From Balanoglossus misakiensis (taxonomy: Eukaryota; Hemichordata), in the NCBI GenBank assembly GCA_040954595.2, contig CM082591.2:1550001-1614000 (forward strand): 64,000 nt of DNA, written 5' to 3'. Below the pieces are notes generated by a model. The model made no database searches. It had not been told where the DNA came from and worked only from the letters and a program-made list of their open reading frames with translations. Each line of letters begins with the position of its first letter. The stretch's first letter is position 1. The position numbers and the translations under genes are program-made. Shown one piece after another: positions 36,901-48,200 of this stretch.

Positions 36901-39487
36901 AGGCAACCCCCCTCCCTTTGTCAAGACCGTTCTTTGCTGGTGACAAGTCTTAGCTAGTAGTGGTTTGTTCCAAGCAGATCCCAAGGGGATAATACTTTGT
37001 TTTTCAAGCACTGTTGCCTTTTTTCCTGCAGATTTTCAAAGGTGATGCGGGCGAGGACTCTGAATGCCATGCTGCCAAGTTGTTAGAAGTTATTTTATTA
37101 CAGTACAAAGGACTCATAGATCAGGTAAGCTGACATGGATACACCCTTTTCATAAGTCTATTTGACCAATCACATCAAAGGGGGTTTCCCCATTAGCCTC
37201 ACTTTCAGTTCATATTCAAGATGGCTGCTCGGGTCATTAGAGACTTAGGGAAAAGGGTGTATGGAACAAGTTGAACTTTGTTCTCCACAGACTGGTGGTG
37301 TGGATCCATTTAAGATCTCTGCCACAGGAGATTTTTCTGTAAAATCAGAACTAATTATTTTTTTCTCATTTCTCCAACAGGTAATCCCATCCTTCATAGA
37401 ATTAGTTTTAGAGCGACTGACGCGGGAAGTCAAGACAAGTGAACTCAGAACAATGTGTCTACAAGTTGTAGTGGCTGCCCTCTATTACAATCCAGTCTTA
37501 CTTTTAGAAATTTTAGAAAAAATGAGGCTTCCAAACTCAGACCAGTCTATCACTGAACAGTTCCTCAAGCAGTGGTTCCATGACACTGACTGTTTTCTCG
37601 GGTGAGTTCAGTACTATCTTTATATCATTGCATGTCTTTTCACCAGTACCAATGCTGTCAGTATGAAAAAAGAAATTTTATAATGAAACCAGTGTTGAAC
37701 CATGATGTCCAACACTAATGATATTAAGAGTATTGTTATCATTTTATTGCTTGAAATTATTTTATTTATGTTGAAATATTGACTGGCTCCATATGATCTG
37801 AAATGAAAACTGATTAATGGACAAAAATTGATAATTTAACTAGTGACTGTGACTTTAGAATGGCGTGTAACTATGTTATATTTATTGTTTGTTTGTAGCT
37901 TACATGATCGTAAAATCTGTGCACTTGGACTTTGTACATTGATGAGTTTGCCGTCGAGACCAGAAACTGTCAATTCCTTTGCATCTCAGTTTCTGCCAGC
38001 TCTCTTGCTAATATTCAAAGGACTTCACAGAGCCTATGAAAGTAAGTACACATACTTGATACATCCAATTTCACTGTGATTTTTACAGTTAAACGTGTAT
38101 GGCATTTTCTGCTTAAATATATATCGTACACAATATAAGATGTATTCTGTTCCTATCACAAATTATAACGTTCTCTTTTGTTGCATTGACAGGTAGGGCT
38201 CAGGCGGAGGAGGGGGACAGTGATGACGACGAGGAGGAAGATGAGGAGGAAGATTACGAGGAAGTCTTAGAAAGTGATGAAGATGAAGTAGACGAGACGT
38301 CGCAGGAATACATGGATATGTTAGCGAAGAGGGTGAGTCAGTTGCTTGCCTCTAGGTGGCGCTCTTCCTAACTGTCTGAACACAGCTGGAATGATAACTT
38401 TAAACTTGGTCCTTTTTTAAATAAAGCTGGTATATTCTCTAGAGGGCGGTGTCCACTATGATTGCAATTTCTCCAGTGAGTAATTGACACAGGAAAAATT
38501 ACAAGTAACATTTTGGCATAAGAATTATTGTTTCCTTGGCAACAGAGTGGTGACAGGAATTTTGACGATGATGAGGAAGGCTATGAAGAGACCGCTCTGG
38601 AAAGTTACAACACGCCTCTTGATGATGAAGACTGTCCAATCGATGAATACATGGTATTTAAAGAAGTTTTACAAGGTAAAAAATGGCAGGATGTAAAATT
38701 GTTGAATTGTGAATCAAGCAGATTTGTTCATTAACTCCTTGACTATCATCAGCCATATAATCTTCTATACCAAATAAGCTTCAGATTCATATGAATTTGC
38801 CTGCTTTGTGAGAAATCTTGTCAGAGCCATTTTGAAGTTCTTGAACTGATGTCAGTCCTCGAATAGTTTATTGGTCCAGTGGGGACTGTGTCATTAACAA
38901 TGATTTGTTCTTCTACAATAGGTTTACAAGTGCAAGATCCCAGCTGGTATAACGCCTTAATAAGTGGTTTAACTGCAGAACAACAATTGGAAATTCAAGA
39001 AATTGGGAAATTGGCCGATCAGAGGAAAGCTTTAGCAGGTAAGGTTTTGTGATGCCTTCTGTTTACCCCTTTCAACACAATGGTTTGGTCCGAATCCATT
39101 GTTTTGTATCAGGTTGGACCTTTATATAGAGGGAACTGGGGTGAAGGGTTTCAGGCTATGTATGTTATTCTATCACTTTCATGACATTTGACCAGTTTTG
39201 GCATTTCTGTTTGAACAACAAAACTTCTATATGAGCCAAAATCCAGAAGCATAAATCTTATAAAAACAGTTTTGTTGTTACTCTTTTCCCATATGCCTTT
39301 AGACAGATTTTGTTGCAAAAATATTGTCTGAAACATTTTCAGCAAATAGAAGCAATTATAATAAAATGCATTTGTTTTTGTTTATTTGACAGAGTCTAAG
39401 AAAATCAAGGAAGTTGGGGGGTATCAATTTACACAGACAGCCGTGCCTACTGCGTTTCAGTTTGGAATGCCTCCACCACAGCAGTGA
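30930..39487 (+). CDS. IPO7: Importin-7 (importin-beta family nuclear import receptor), 25 exons
   Basis: Carries ribosomal proteins, histones and signalling proteins into the nucleus under control of RanGTP. Exons: 30930-31013, 31498-31579, 31919-32075, 32349-32507, 32762-32918, 33123-33212, 33386-33480, 33696-33766, 33919-34021, 34194-34339, 34449-34642, 34842-34931, 35099-35306, 35551-35669, 35904-36023, 36192-36258, 36498-36623, 36787-36884, 37032-37124, 37381-37601, 37899-38041, 38193-38332, 38546-38675, 38922-39038, 39393-39487. Every phase closes and the product is 1,034 residues (human IPO7 is 1,038). The N-terminal Ran-binding importin-beta region, HEAT repeats, and the acidic D/E-rich segment (about 880-925) are all present. 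Diagnostic blocks include [11 protein letters not shown] and [20 protein letters not shown]8 is the alternative paralogue; a single pre-duplication IPO7/8 is expected in invertebrates. Confidence 0.97.
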
Positions 39488-40671
39488 AGACAACCCCTCA
39501 GATATCACCCTGCCCACCCCTTGATACAGAATAACCTTGTCCTGTTAAAATAAACAGAACATACCATTATACCTAATTGGGGAAGGAAGACCACTGAATG
39601 TGGGTGAAAACAAGGAAGTCTTAAACAACTTCAAAGATATTTTTATCTGTTTCTTCCAAAGAATTTTTTTGTAAAATAAATCTGAAGAAACAGTAATCTT
39701 TAGGTGTACAAGAGAATTATTCTTTAATATTGTGTTAGAAATAAAATCAGAATAAAATTCTTCCAGAATATTTCAGAATGGAATTAATTTCCAAGTAAAA
39801 GAGGAAACATATATATGGGTTTATAATGCGGCCATTTGAATCCACTTAGAAACTGCAAATTTTAAAACAACCAAAACTGAAAGTCAAAGTCCAGAATTCA
39901 CACTAATAGTCACAGCCATCTACCCAACGGTGAATTTTAATAGACATGTGAATTTTAGCCTGGACTAAAATTCAGATCTCAATGATAAGATTGCACTTGC
40001 ATGATACTTACTTTGCTGACAATGTGAATACTTGGCGTTTTTAAGATGTTTTACAAGCAGACCAAGAAATTGTCTTTGCGCAGACCAAATAGTGAATAAA
40101 TCATCAAATGGTCATAGCTACCGGCCCTTTAACCAATCCTGTAGTTTTCTGTCTTGAGATTCAGCATAATGATGTGAAAATCAAATAAACAAAACTATTT
40201 ATCACATGAAACTTTCTTGAGATAGGATTATTTCACTTTATTTAAAACTTTCAAATGTGTGAGCCCATGTTTTTTTCTGCTATCATGTTATTTTTGCCGG
40301 AATGTGAGAAGCAAACAGATATATCCAGTGTTTGTTGCAATAAAACCAACTGAATGTTACTGTTCTTTTCATTGGCTTGTAATGTGTATCTATACCAATC
40401 TTAACCAATCACAAGCACCGTTTTACATCTACCTTCAAACCATCTCATGATCTTAGTAGTTTGACCCTGGACATTTTTTTAGTCGAAGATTGCCATGGTA
40501 TCAACCAGACAGAATAATACTATGATAGTTCCATTTGACCTTTGACATAGCAGACAACATACAGCAAAGCTTCATTTTCCTGTTTCTGAATTCAGAATTT
40601 TGTTTGAAATGACAGACGAGTTTTATTCTGATTTACTGTAACCTAGTGACACCAGCATTGCTACCATTTGT

Positions 40672-40677
40672 AATAAA
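40672..40677 (+). terminator. Candidate distal polyadenylation signal of importin-7
   Basis: AATAAA followed within 30-50 bases by a GT-rich run (GTTTATGTCTGTGTGGGG), the usual downstream element. Proximal signals at 39549 and after are alternatives. Confidence 0.45.
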
Positions 40678-40766
40678 ACTTTGAACCGAACATGTTTTTC
40701 TGAGTGTTTATGTCTGTGTGGGGTATGTGTGCAAACGATTTAGATGTTAGCTTGTTTTGCAGGTGG

Positions 40767-40795
40767 TTTTTTTTTTTTTTTTTGGGGGGGGGGGG
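40767..40795. repeat. Adjacent poly-T and poly-G homopolymer tract
   Basis: About 17 T followed by about 12 G. It lies about 10 bp from the left edge of the duplicated segment and is prone to slippage and assembly error. Confidence 0.8.
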
Positions 40796-40842
40796 TGAAT
40801 GCAAACATCAAACACACAGGTATTGGATTTTTCACATTCTCA

Positions 40843-40848
40843 TTTATT
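40843..40848 (-). terminator. Polyadenylation signal of the first GT-B/NHL gene
   Basis: AATAAA on the minus strand, the first such hexamer downstream of the stop at 42283. The equivalent in the second copy is at 54622-54627. Confidence 0.5.
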
Positions 40849-42282
40849 ACATGTAGATATATGTTGCAAACTGACTTGTTTACTAGTGTAAGAGACCTAC
40901 ATAATTGTTAATTAGGTTCTACAATGTCAATCATGAAAATGTGCTGACCTGGCTGTCAATCATGGGATTACAAACGTCCAATTCCATCATAAATTCTTGC
41001 ATTCAGTAAAATGACTTAACAGTACTAACACGACTTTCAGCCATTGAATGATGGCTAATGATGAAGTCAAGGTGCCATATACAGATGCACTTTCTCAGCT
41101 AAACATTCAACTACATTTAAAGTTTAAACAAATTAAAAAAAAGTAAATACAAACAGCATGTGATTATTTGCAATAAAAACTCAAAATAACACGATAAACA
41201 ACTTTATACTAATTGTTTACTGACTATGTACATTTTAGTAACGAAAATATCAACTAAAACAAAGAAAGCATGCTAGAGTATCATACAATCTGCGCAAGTC
41301 ATCTTTGCTTGCCAAAGCTGCATGTTTCTATCGGGCAAAAGGACAGTGGCCTCAAAACATACAGGACGATCGAGGATGGCTGTATTAACGCTTTTCAGCC
41401 AGACAGCAAAATTTTACTCCTTTAAATCGACTAAATAAAAAAACAAACAAACTTTCTGTACAAACTGCAAAGTTACTTTTCACGCTAGTCTCATCGAGCT
41501 CTAAGTGCGCCCTCTACACCATTAATCAAAAGTGGATATGCAAATCATGGCGGTAAAACTTCGCCGTTCACATGGTTCACATCCCTTGTTCATATATATT
41601 TGAAATAACAACAATTTTGGACTACAGAATGGAAATATGTACAAATTACAATACAATATATATCAGGCGATTTACAGGTAAGTTTTTAGAATCATTTTGC
41701 ACACATAAATTGATGAAACGCCTTCATCCTTTCGGATGCAATGGAGATCTGATGGGAAATGGACAGGTCTCACATCATAACTTTCAGACCCCTCCATGTC
41801 AAAATTCATAAAAAAAACGAGTAAAAATACTCCAAAACGACTCAGATTTGGATTGTTTATACTCGTTACATGAAGGGACTGTAGGCTGAAATAAGTTTCT
41901 TTCAAAAATGTCTTTGTAAATGTGGAAAAAAGAACCCAATTTTTGATTGTTTACATTCCAAGTGACGGATTGCATTCAGTTTCAAACAGTCTTGTCTCAA
42001 AATCCCTCAAAATAAACTGCAAAAATGACTCAAAACACCCTCAGTTTATATTGCCTCCACTCAGTGGATGTAGCGACTGCAATTAATTTCTGTTTTGAAT
42101 TTTACTTCAAAATGTGGAAAATAACAAAAAATTGTGAAAGTGACATTGGTTCATTTTGTACTTTGTTGCCATGGCGTGCAATCAACAACAGTCGGAAATT
42201 CATCGACGCAGCCTCTAAATTTTCTCCCAAATTTCACTTTTTTGATGTCGTGTTGACATGCATTTCATGATGATGTTTATGT

Positions 42283-45200
42283 CTACTTGTGGAATACTTT
42301 GATTTGGTCGCTTTTATACTCTCTAACAGCAATTCTGTCACCGCTGACTGCAAGGAACTGAGGGCCTCTCACCTCACCTTCAAATAAGTGACAGATCCAC
42401 TCTCCATCAAATCTCCATTTCACAATCCTATCATTCCCATTATCACACACAAACAAATTATCGTCGTCATCGACGTCAATGCAGACTGGATACACCAGCT
42501 GACCAGGACCTGAACCTTTCACACCAAATTGATACAAGAATTTCAATTCAGCATCAAAACACTTGATGCAGTGATTGAGACAGTCAGACACCATGATGAC
42601 ATTCTTACTGTTGACCACCACAGAGTATGGGGAACGGAATTGTGTTTGGCCACCACCTTCACCACCAACCTCTGCAACATACTGACCATCTTGGGTGTAC
42701 TTGAGTAGCCGATCACCTTTGACCTCAGTGACCAAAACAAATCCATTCAGTAGAGCGATGCCCCAAGCATTGACGCCTGCAGGTAGAGTAATTATTCTAA
42801 GAATTTTATTGTTTTGATCACAAACAACAATTTGAGAATTTCCATCATCACTTATGAAGTAGATGTTGTCATGGGAGACAGCTACATCCCATGGCTGGAA
42901 TGGCTTTGCAAACTGACCATCAAAACTTCCCAAGACTTTGTCACAGGTGTAATCTTGATTCAGTATCTGTACAACCTTGTTGCCTTTGTCACACACCACC
43001 AGTTTGTCACCATGGAACACCATACCTCTCGGTTCTTTAAACTTTCGTCCTGGCTTTGGACTTTGGCCATCCAGTGTCCTCATTGACCAGTGACCTGTTA
43101 GGTGAAACAGAGGTCAAAGGTCAAACATGCTGTATTGAAATGCATTAGGAATATGCTAGAGTTAGTGTTTTATTGTTCATTTTAATAAGAGAAAACATAT
43201 TACAAAAGAAACAAATCATTGCTATGACAACTGAACTACTAAGAGGTAGTTTTTCTACAAAATGTTTACAGTGACAAATCACCATGGCAACCATAGTAAC
43301 CATGAGTTTCTTGAACTATTTCTTTTTCTCTGCAATATAGCTAGGAGGAAATTTACTTTGTCTCTTGTTGACAGCTTTGCTATAATATACATGAAAGACC
43401 ATCTTATTTAACCATTCAATAGATATACTATCATTGATGTTGCCATGGTAACACATTCAATGAAATCAGTTCAAAAATAATCTTTTACTTGTAACTTTTG
43501 ACTCGGTAGACATTTCATAACAATTCTTGAACTGATGAGTTTCAGGGATATGGTCCATTGTTTTCATGAAAAAAACGTATGATGGTAGCATTGTACACTG
43601 GTAACCATGACAACTGAACCTCAATATCTTTTGTAAAACATTGGCAATGTGCTAAAGTTAGTGTTTTAATTTAACTTAAACCTTTTTTTTTTTACAAATT
43701 TAGCGAGTTATTGCCATGATATATTTGTGCCAACGTACTCTATATGTACACATTTTCCAATACCAAGTAACCATGGAAACTGGACAAAACGTTAATATCA
43801 GTTACTAATTCTATTTTTTATAACAAGTAACAGAAATATTACCTGAAATTATCACTTTATTTATGGTCTTTGTAACCCATAAAAATTTGTTCCTATTCAA
43901 CTGCTCAATGGATTTAGTGACAGTATTGTTGTCATGGTAACACATCTTAACAGATCAGTACAGGAATAATCTTTGCCTTGTAATTTTGGAATTAGTAGGT
44001 CTTACATAAAAATTCTTGAACAATGTATTAAGGATCATTGCCTACCTTATACTTGTAGCTTTTCAGTGCCAAGAAACCAGGGCAACACCAATTTCTGAAA
44101 CTATTCCTATTGCTTTGCAATATAAAGAAAATATTTCTAACTATATGTACTATCAGTAATGTTGTTGTGATATAGGTTTTGTTTCTTTTTCCAGCCAACC
44201 AGATATGGTCTGCTTTTAAATCAGTAATTGTCATATTGGTGAACAGAGAAAAATTATCTACTCCTTAGCTGAGAGGGCTTGTACTTTCTTTGACCAGGTG
44301 AGTATTTTTGTGAATAAACCCTTGAGAAAATTATTGGTGTAAACCTTTCTAACTTTAGAGAATTTACTGGAAAGTAAAATGCATGGTTGGAAATTTAGTG
44401 ATATATTTTTTTGCAAGAATAAACCCTAACCACTTATATAGTGACATCATTTCAGATGATCTGAGAGATGGAAAACCTGCAGTTACCTAGGATGAGTCAT
44501 GATAAATAGTCTGTTTCAACACCACTGGCTGTTCCAGATTGTCACTTGGATAAAAAATTGGTAAGTTCGTAATTTGAATTACCTTTTTTGATTATTTATA
44601 ATCATTACAAAATTAAAGTTTCTTGATATTGTGGAATATCTACATTTGACAATTCCAAAGTCAAATGAAGAAATTGAATTATAGAAATTGAGCATTTTCA
44701 CCCTGGACCAGAGTTGTTGTATTTCTGGCCACTGTTACAAAGAGTGAACCTTTCACCCCTTTCTGTTGCATATGGATTCAACCATACCAGTCAAAACAAA
44801 GGGTTGAACCACTGTTCTATTTTATATTGCTTTATGCTGTCTGTATCTGCAAATAATCAGCCTACTTGTACATTGGATATTTACACACAAATTGGGTCAC
44901 AACTTTTTCTTTTTTCCATTCTGGCACACCTTGATGCTCCATCAAATGCTCTGGCAGAATTGATCATAACAACCTAATCCACATGATATTGATATTGAGT
45001 AAATATCTGCACGCATTTTGATGTTTTTATTTTACAGACAAAAGTATTCATCAATCACCAGACAGCCAATCTATTCTTGCAAAGAATTATTGAATTCAAA
45101 GATGACAAGGTTGGTATCTTCTGACGTTACTTTGTTTATGTTTGATCAAGTGAAAAGTTACTTGCAATAATTCTGAACTCTCTGAATTGTTGGTGACCAG

Positions 45201-48200
45201 ACCTCTATTCTCATCTTGCCTCATACTTGTAAACATTTGCGTTGTGATGTCAAGGTTTCTGGTAAGTGCCATAAATGTTTTGTCTTCAAGTTTTGTTATA
45301 TTATACATTTACACACAATGCAGTTTGGTAGTACCGGTAGAAGTCTGGCAACCAATGATTCAACATTTACTTGAAGTTTTGAATCAACTGGTCCCTGGTT
45401 AGTATCAACACATGAGAAGTAATGCACATACCTGTTTTAGAAGATTTTGCTGAAACACTGGCTCCCTTTGTATCCTCAGATATCTCTTTACTTCCTGTAG
45501 TGGAGAGATGACTTAGACATTAGTTTTACTTGAAGTTTTGAATCAACTGGTTCCTTATTATCAACACATGTATTCAACTGTTATTTTCCAACACTGAGAT
45601 GAAATGTGCATACCTGTTTTAGAAGGTTCTGTTGAAATACTGGCTCCCTTTGTATCCTCAGATATCTCTTTACTTCCTGTAGTGGAGAGATGACTTAGAC
45701 ATTAATTTTACTTGAAGTTTTGAATCAACTGGTCCCTTATTATCAACACATGTATTCAACTGTTATTTTCCAACACTGAGATGAAATGTGCATACCTGTT
45801 TTAGAAGGTTCTGTTGAAATACTGGCTCCCTTTGTATCCTCAGATATCTCTTTACTTCCTGCAGTGGAGAGATAACTTAGACATTAATTTTACTTGAAGT
45901 TTTGAATCAATTTGCCCCTTTAGTAGTATCAGCATACTGATATGTACTTAACTGTTGTTTTCCAACACTGAGATGTAATGGACATACCTGATAAATCTGT
46001 TTTAGAAGATTCTGCTGAAACACTGGCTCCCTTTGTATCCTCAGATATCTCTTGACTACCTGTAGTCTCAGTTCCATCGACTCCTTCCGTCATCACAGCC
46101 TCAGTGTCTTCTTTTCCCATTGTCTCCGGTTGTGGATGTCTGGCTTTCTCAGCTCCTGTTTCTTCTGATGCCATCTCAGGTTGCATTGATGCTGGTTTCA
46201 CAGACTCATCTTCATCTTTTGTAGCCATGGTTACAGGTGATATGTCTCCTGTGTCATCTTTCTTGAGAGGCACATCAGATGGTGTGAGTTTGCCTACAAA
46301 TATTTGAAATTAAATGTTAAGTACCTGGTTAATTCTTACAACAATGAAAACTTGCATTTTTTTATAATCTATGTGAGCTGGAAGATTTTATTTGACCAAG
46401 GGTTTCTTGATGCAGGAATAATCGAAGCAGATTTATATCAATCTCACCTTGTTCTATTTCCAACTTTGCATCTTCTTCCAGTTGAAGAGTTATAGCAGTT
46501 TTCAGTTGCAGCTCTGCAGTGTCAGATTGCTCATCCTGAATTTTGGATAATTTTGACATTAGCTCAGTTATGGTTTGTTCTTGTTGTTCAAGTTTAGATT
46601 CCAACTTTTGGATGTGTCTAGGGTCTAATTCTTCCAATCTTTGCTTGAGGGAAATGACATCCATAAGTTGTGTGAAAGCTACTTTTTCAGTTTTTTCAAG
46701 TTTCTGAACACAATCTTTGTACTGCTTTTCTAAGAGGGACTTTTCCTGAATTGCTTCTTTCAACTGATTCTCTAGAATTGTTTTCTCTGTCTGCAGTTTA
46801 GTGTTTTCTCCAACTAGCTTTCTCTTATTCTCAACTGACTCAGTCTGCAGTTTAGTGATTTCTCCAACTAGCTTTCTCTTATTCTCAACTGACTCAGTCT
46901 GAATTTTGGACTTCTCTGTCAGGGCCCCATCCAACTGTTGTTTTAGTTCTTTGAGCTGCTTTGCACTAGCTTCAAAGGGCAGTAAGCTTTTTGCTTGTAA
47001 GCTGATAGATTCAGCTGGTATGGGATCAATTGGTCTGCCATGTTGTATGATTTCTTCTTCTAACTCTGAAATGGAGAATGTAGATAAATATGTCATTGAT
47101 ATCAAGTAACCTCGGACATGTATTAAGTTCCATAATTATCACACATAGAGAATGATATTGCATAACTATTAATAAAGTTTTATTCATGTTGCACAGTGCA
47201 TAGCTGTGTATGTTCCTATTTATTTTTTGTTACAAAGTGCAGCAAACATACTTCCCTTTGTAAAGCAAATGTGCTGTTTGCATCATATTTGCGAATTACC
47301 TGATTCACTGAAATCCAATCTTTCTGTGTCAGTCATAAGATACCTTCTAACACCCAGTAACTCAAAGACTTGAGGTCTGTGAGATAGGATATGCTGAACT
47401 TTCTCGGTCATTTTCACTGTAAGTTGTATGATGTCACACTGTCTTCCTTTCTGTCTTTTACACTGCTCACTGTTGAGTATCAGAGGTGCATATTTGTCAG
47501 CTGACTTCTGAATTTCTTGTGTCGGATCAATCTCAAGGAACAACAACCTGGATAATATCCCACCTGCAAAATACAAACAAAAGCAGATTTTTAGTCTTGG
47601 CACATCAATCTTTCAAACATGAAATCCAACTGGTGATACAGAAAGAACAGATGGTATACTGTGCAATGTATGGTAGAATGTTAATGTTGGCTGACAATTG
47701 TTTCTTCCATCATTACAAGTTAACAATCCTAATTTATTTTAAGGAGATATCAATTTTTATGGCCACAACAAAATCCTTCCTACATGTACATTGTTCATGT
47801 GGTAAAAAAAGAGTATTGTGTAAGTGCAACGCCAAGTCAAATGTGTATCGTCAAGGAAAATTTGGATATACAAAATGTATGTGAACACATTTTATGCCAG
47901 TATTTTTCGAATCTTTGAATATTTATGAAGCCTAAATGTGCATTTTGTTGTCATTGACTGAAATGATGGTAAAATCACTCACTTTGTATCAGGCCAGTGT
48001 GTTCAGTATCAGAATCTTTTTCTGTTAACTCCCGTTGCAAAGTCAGGTGTGTTCTGTCAATCTGAAATTGGAAGAAATGAACACTTTTATTATTTGACAA
48101 CTATATATAAAAAACATGACCACATGATATAATACCCATCACTCAAATACCACACAGTCGATCACCAGATTCGCAACAGGTCAACCAGTATTGACCTGTG

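Larger units (their letters stand above)
39488..42282. other. Convergent 3' UTRs of importin-7 and the first NHL gene
   Basis: No coding exon seen. Importin-7 has several AATAAA signals (39549, then others). The one at 40672-40677 has a GT-rich downstream element and could be the distal end. The minus-strand NHL gene has its first AATAAA at 40843-40848, giving a 3' UTR of about 1.4 kb. The two genes thus end within roughly 170 bp of each other. The 1.3 kb from about 40806 onward is repeated almost unchanged near 54583-55977. Confidence 0.55.

Noticed and set aside
45420-46064. The 182-bp array as a satellite or CRISPR-like locus
   Set aside because: Each unit holds a coding mini-exon with intact splice sites in matching phase, which explains the repeat better.
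46362-47105. Single-exon 247-residue coiled-coil protein
   Set aside because: The open frame runs past good acceptor (47065) and donor (46448) sites that fit the neighbouring exons in phase; it is an internal exon.
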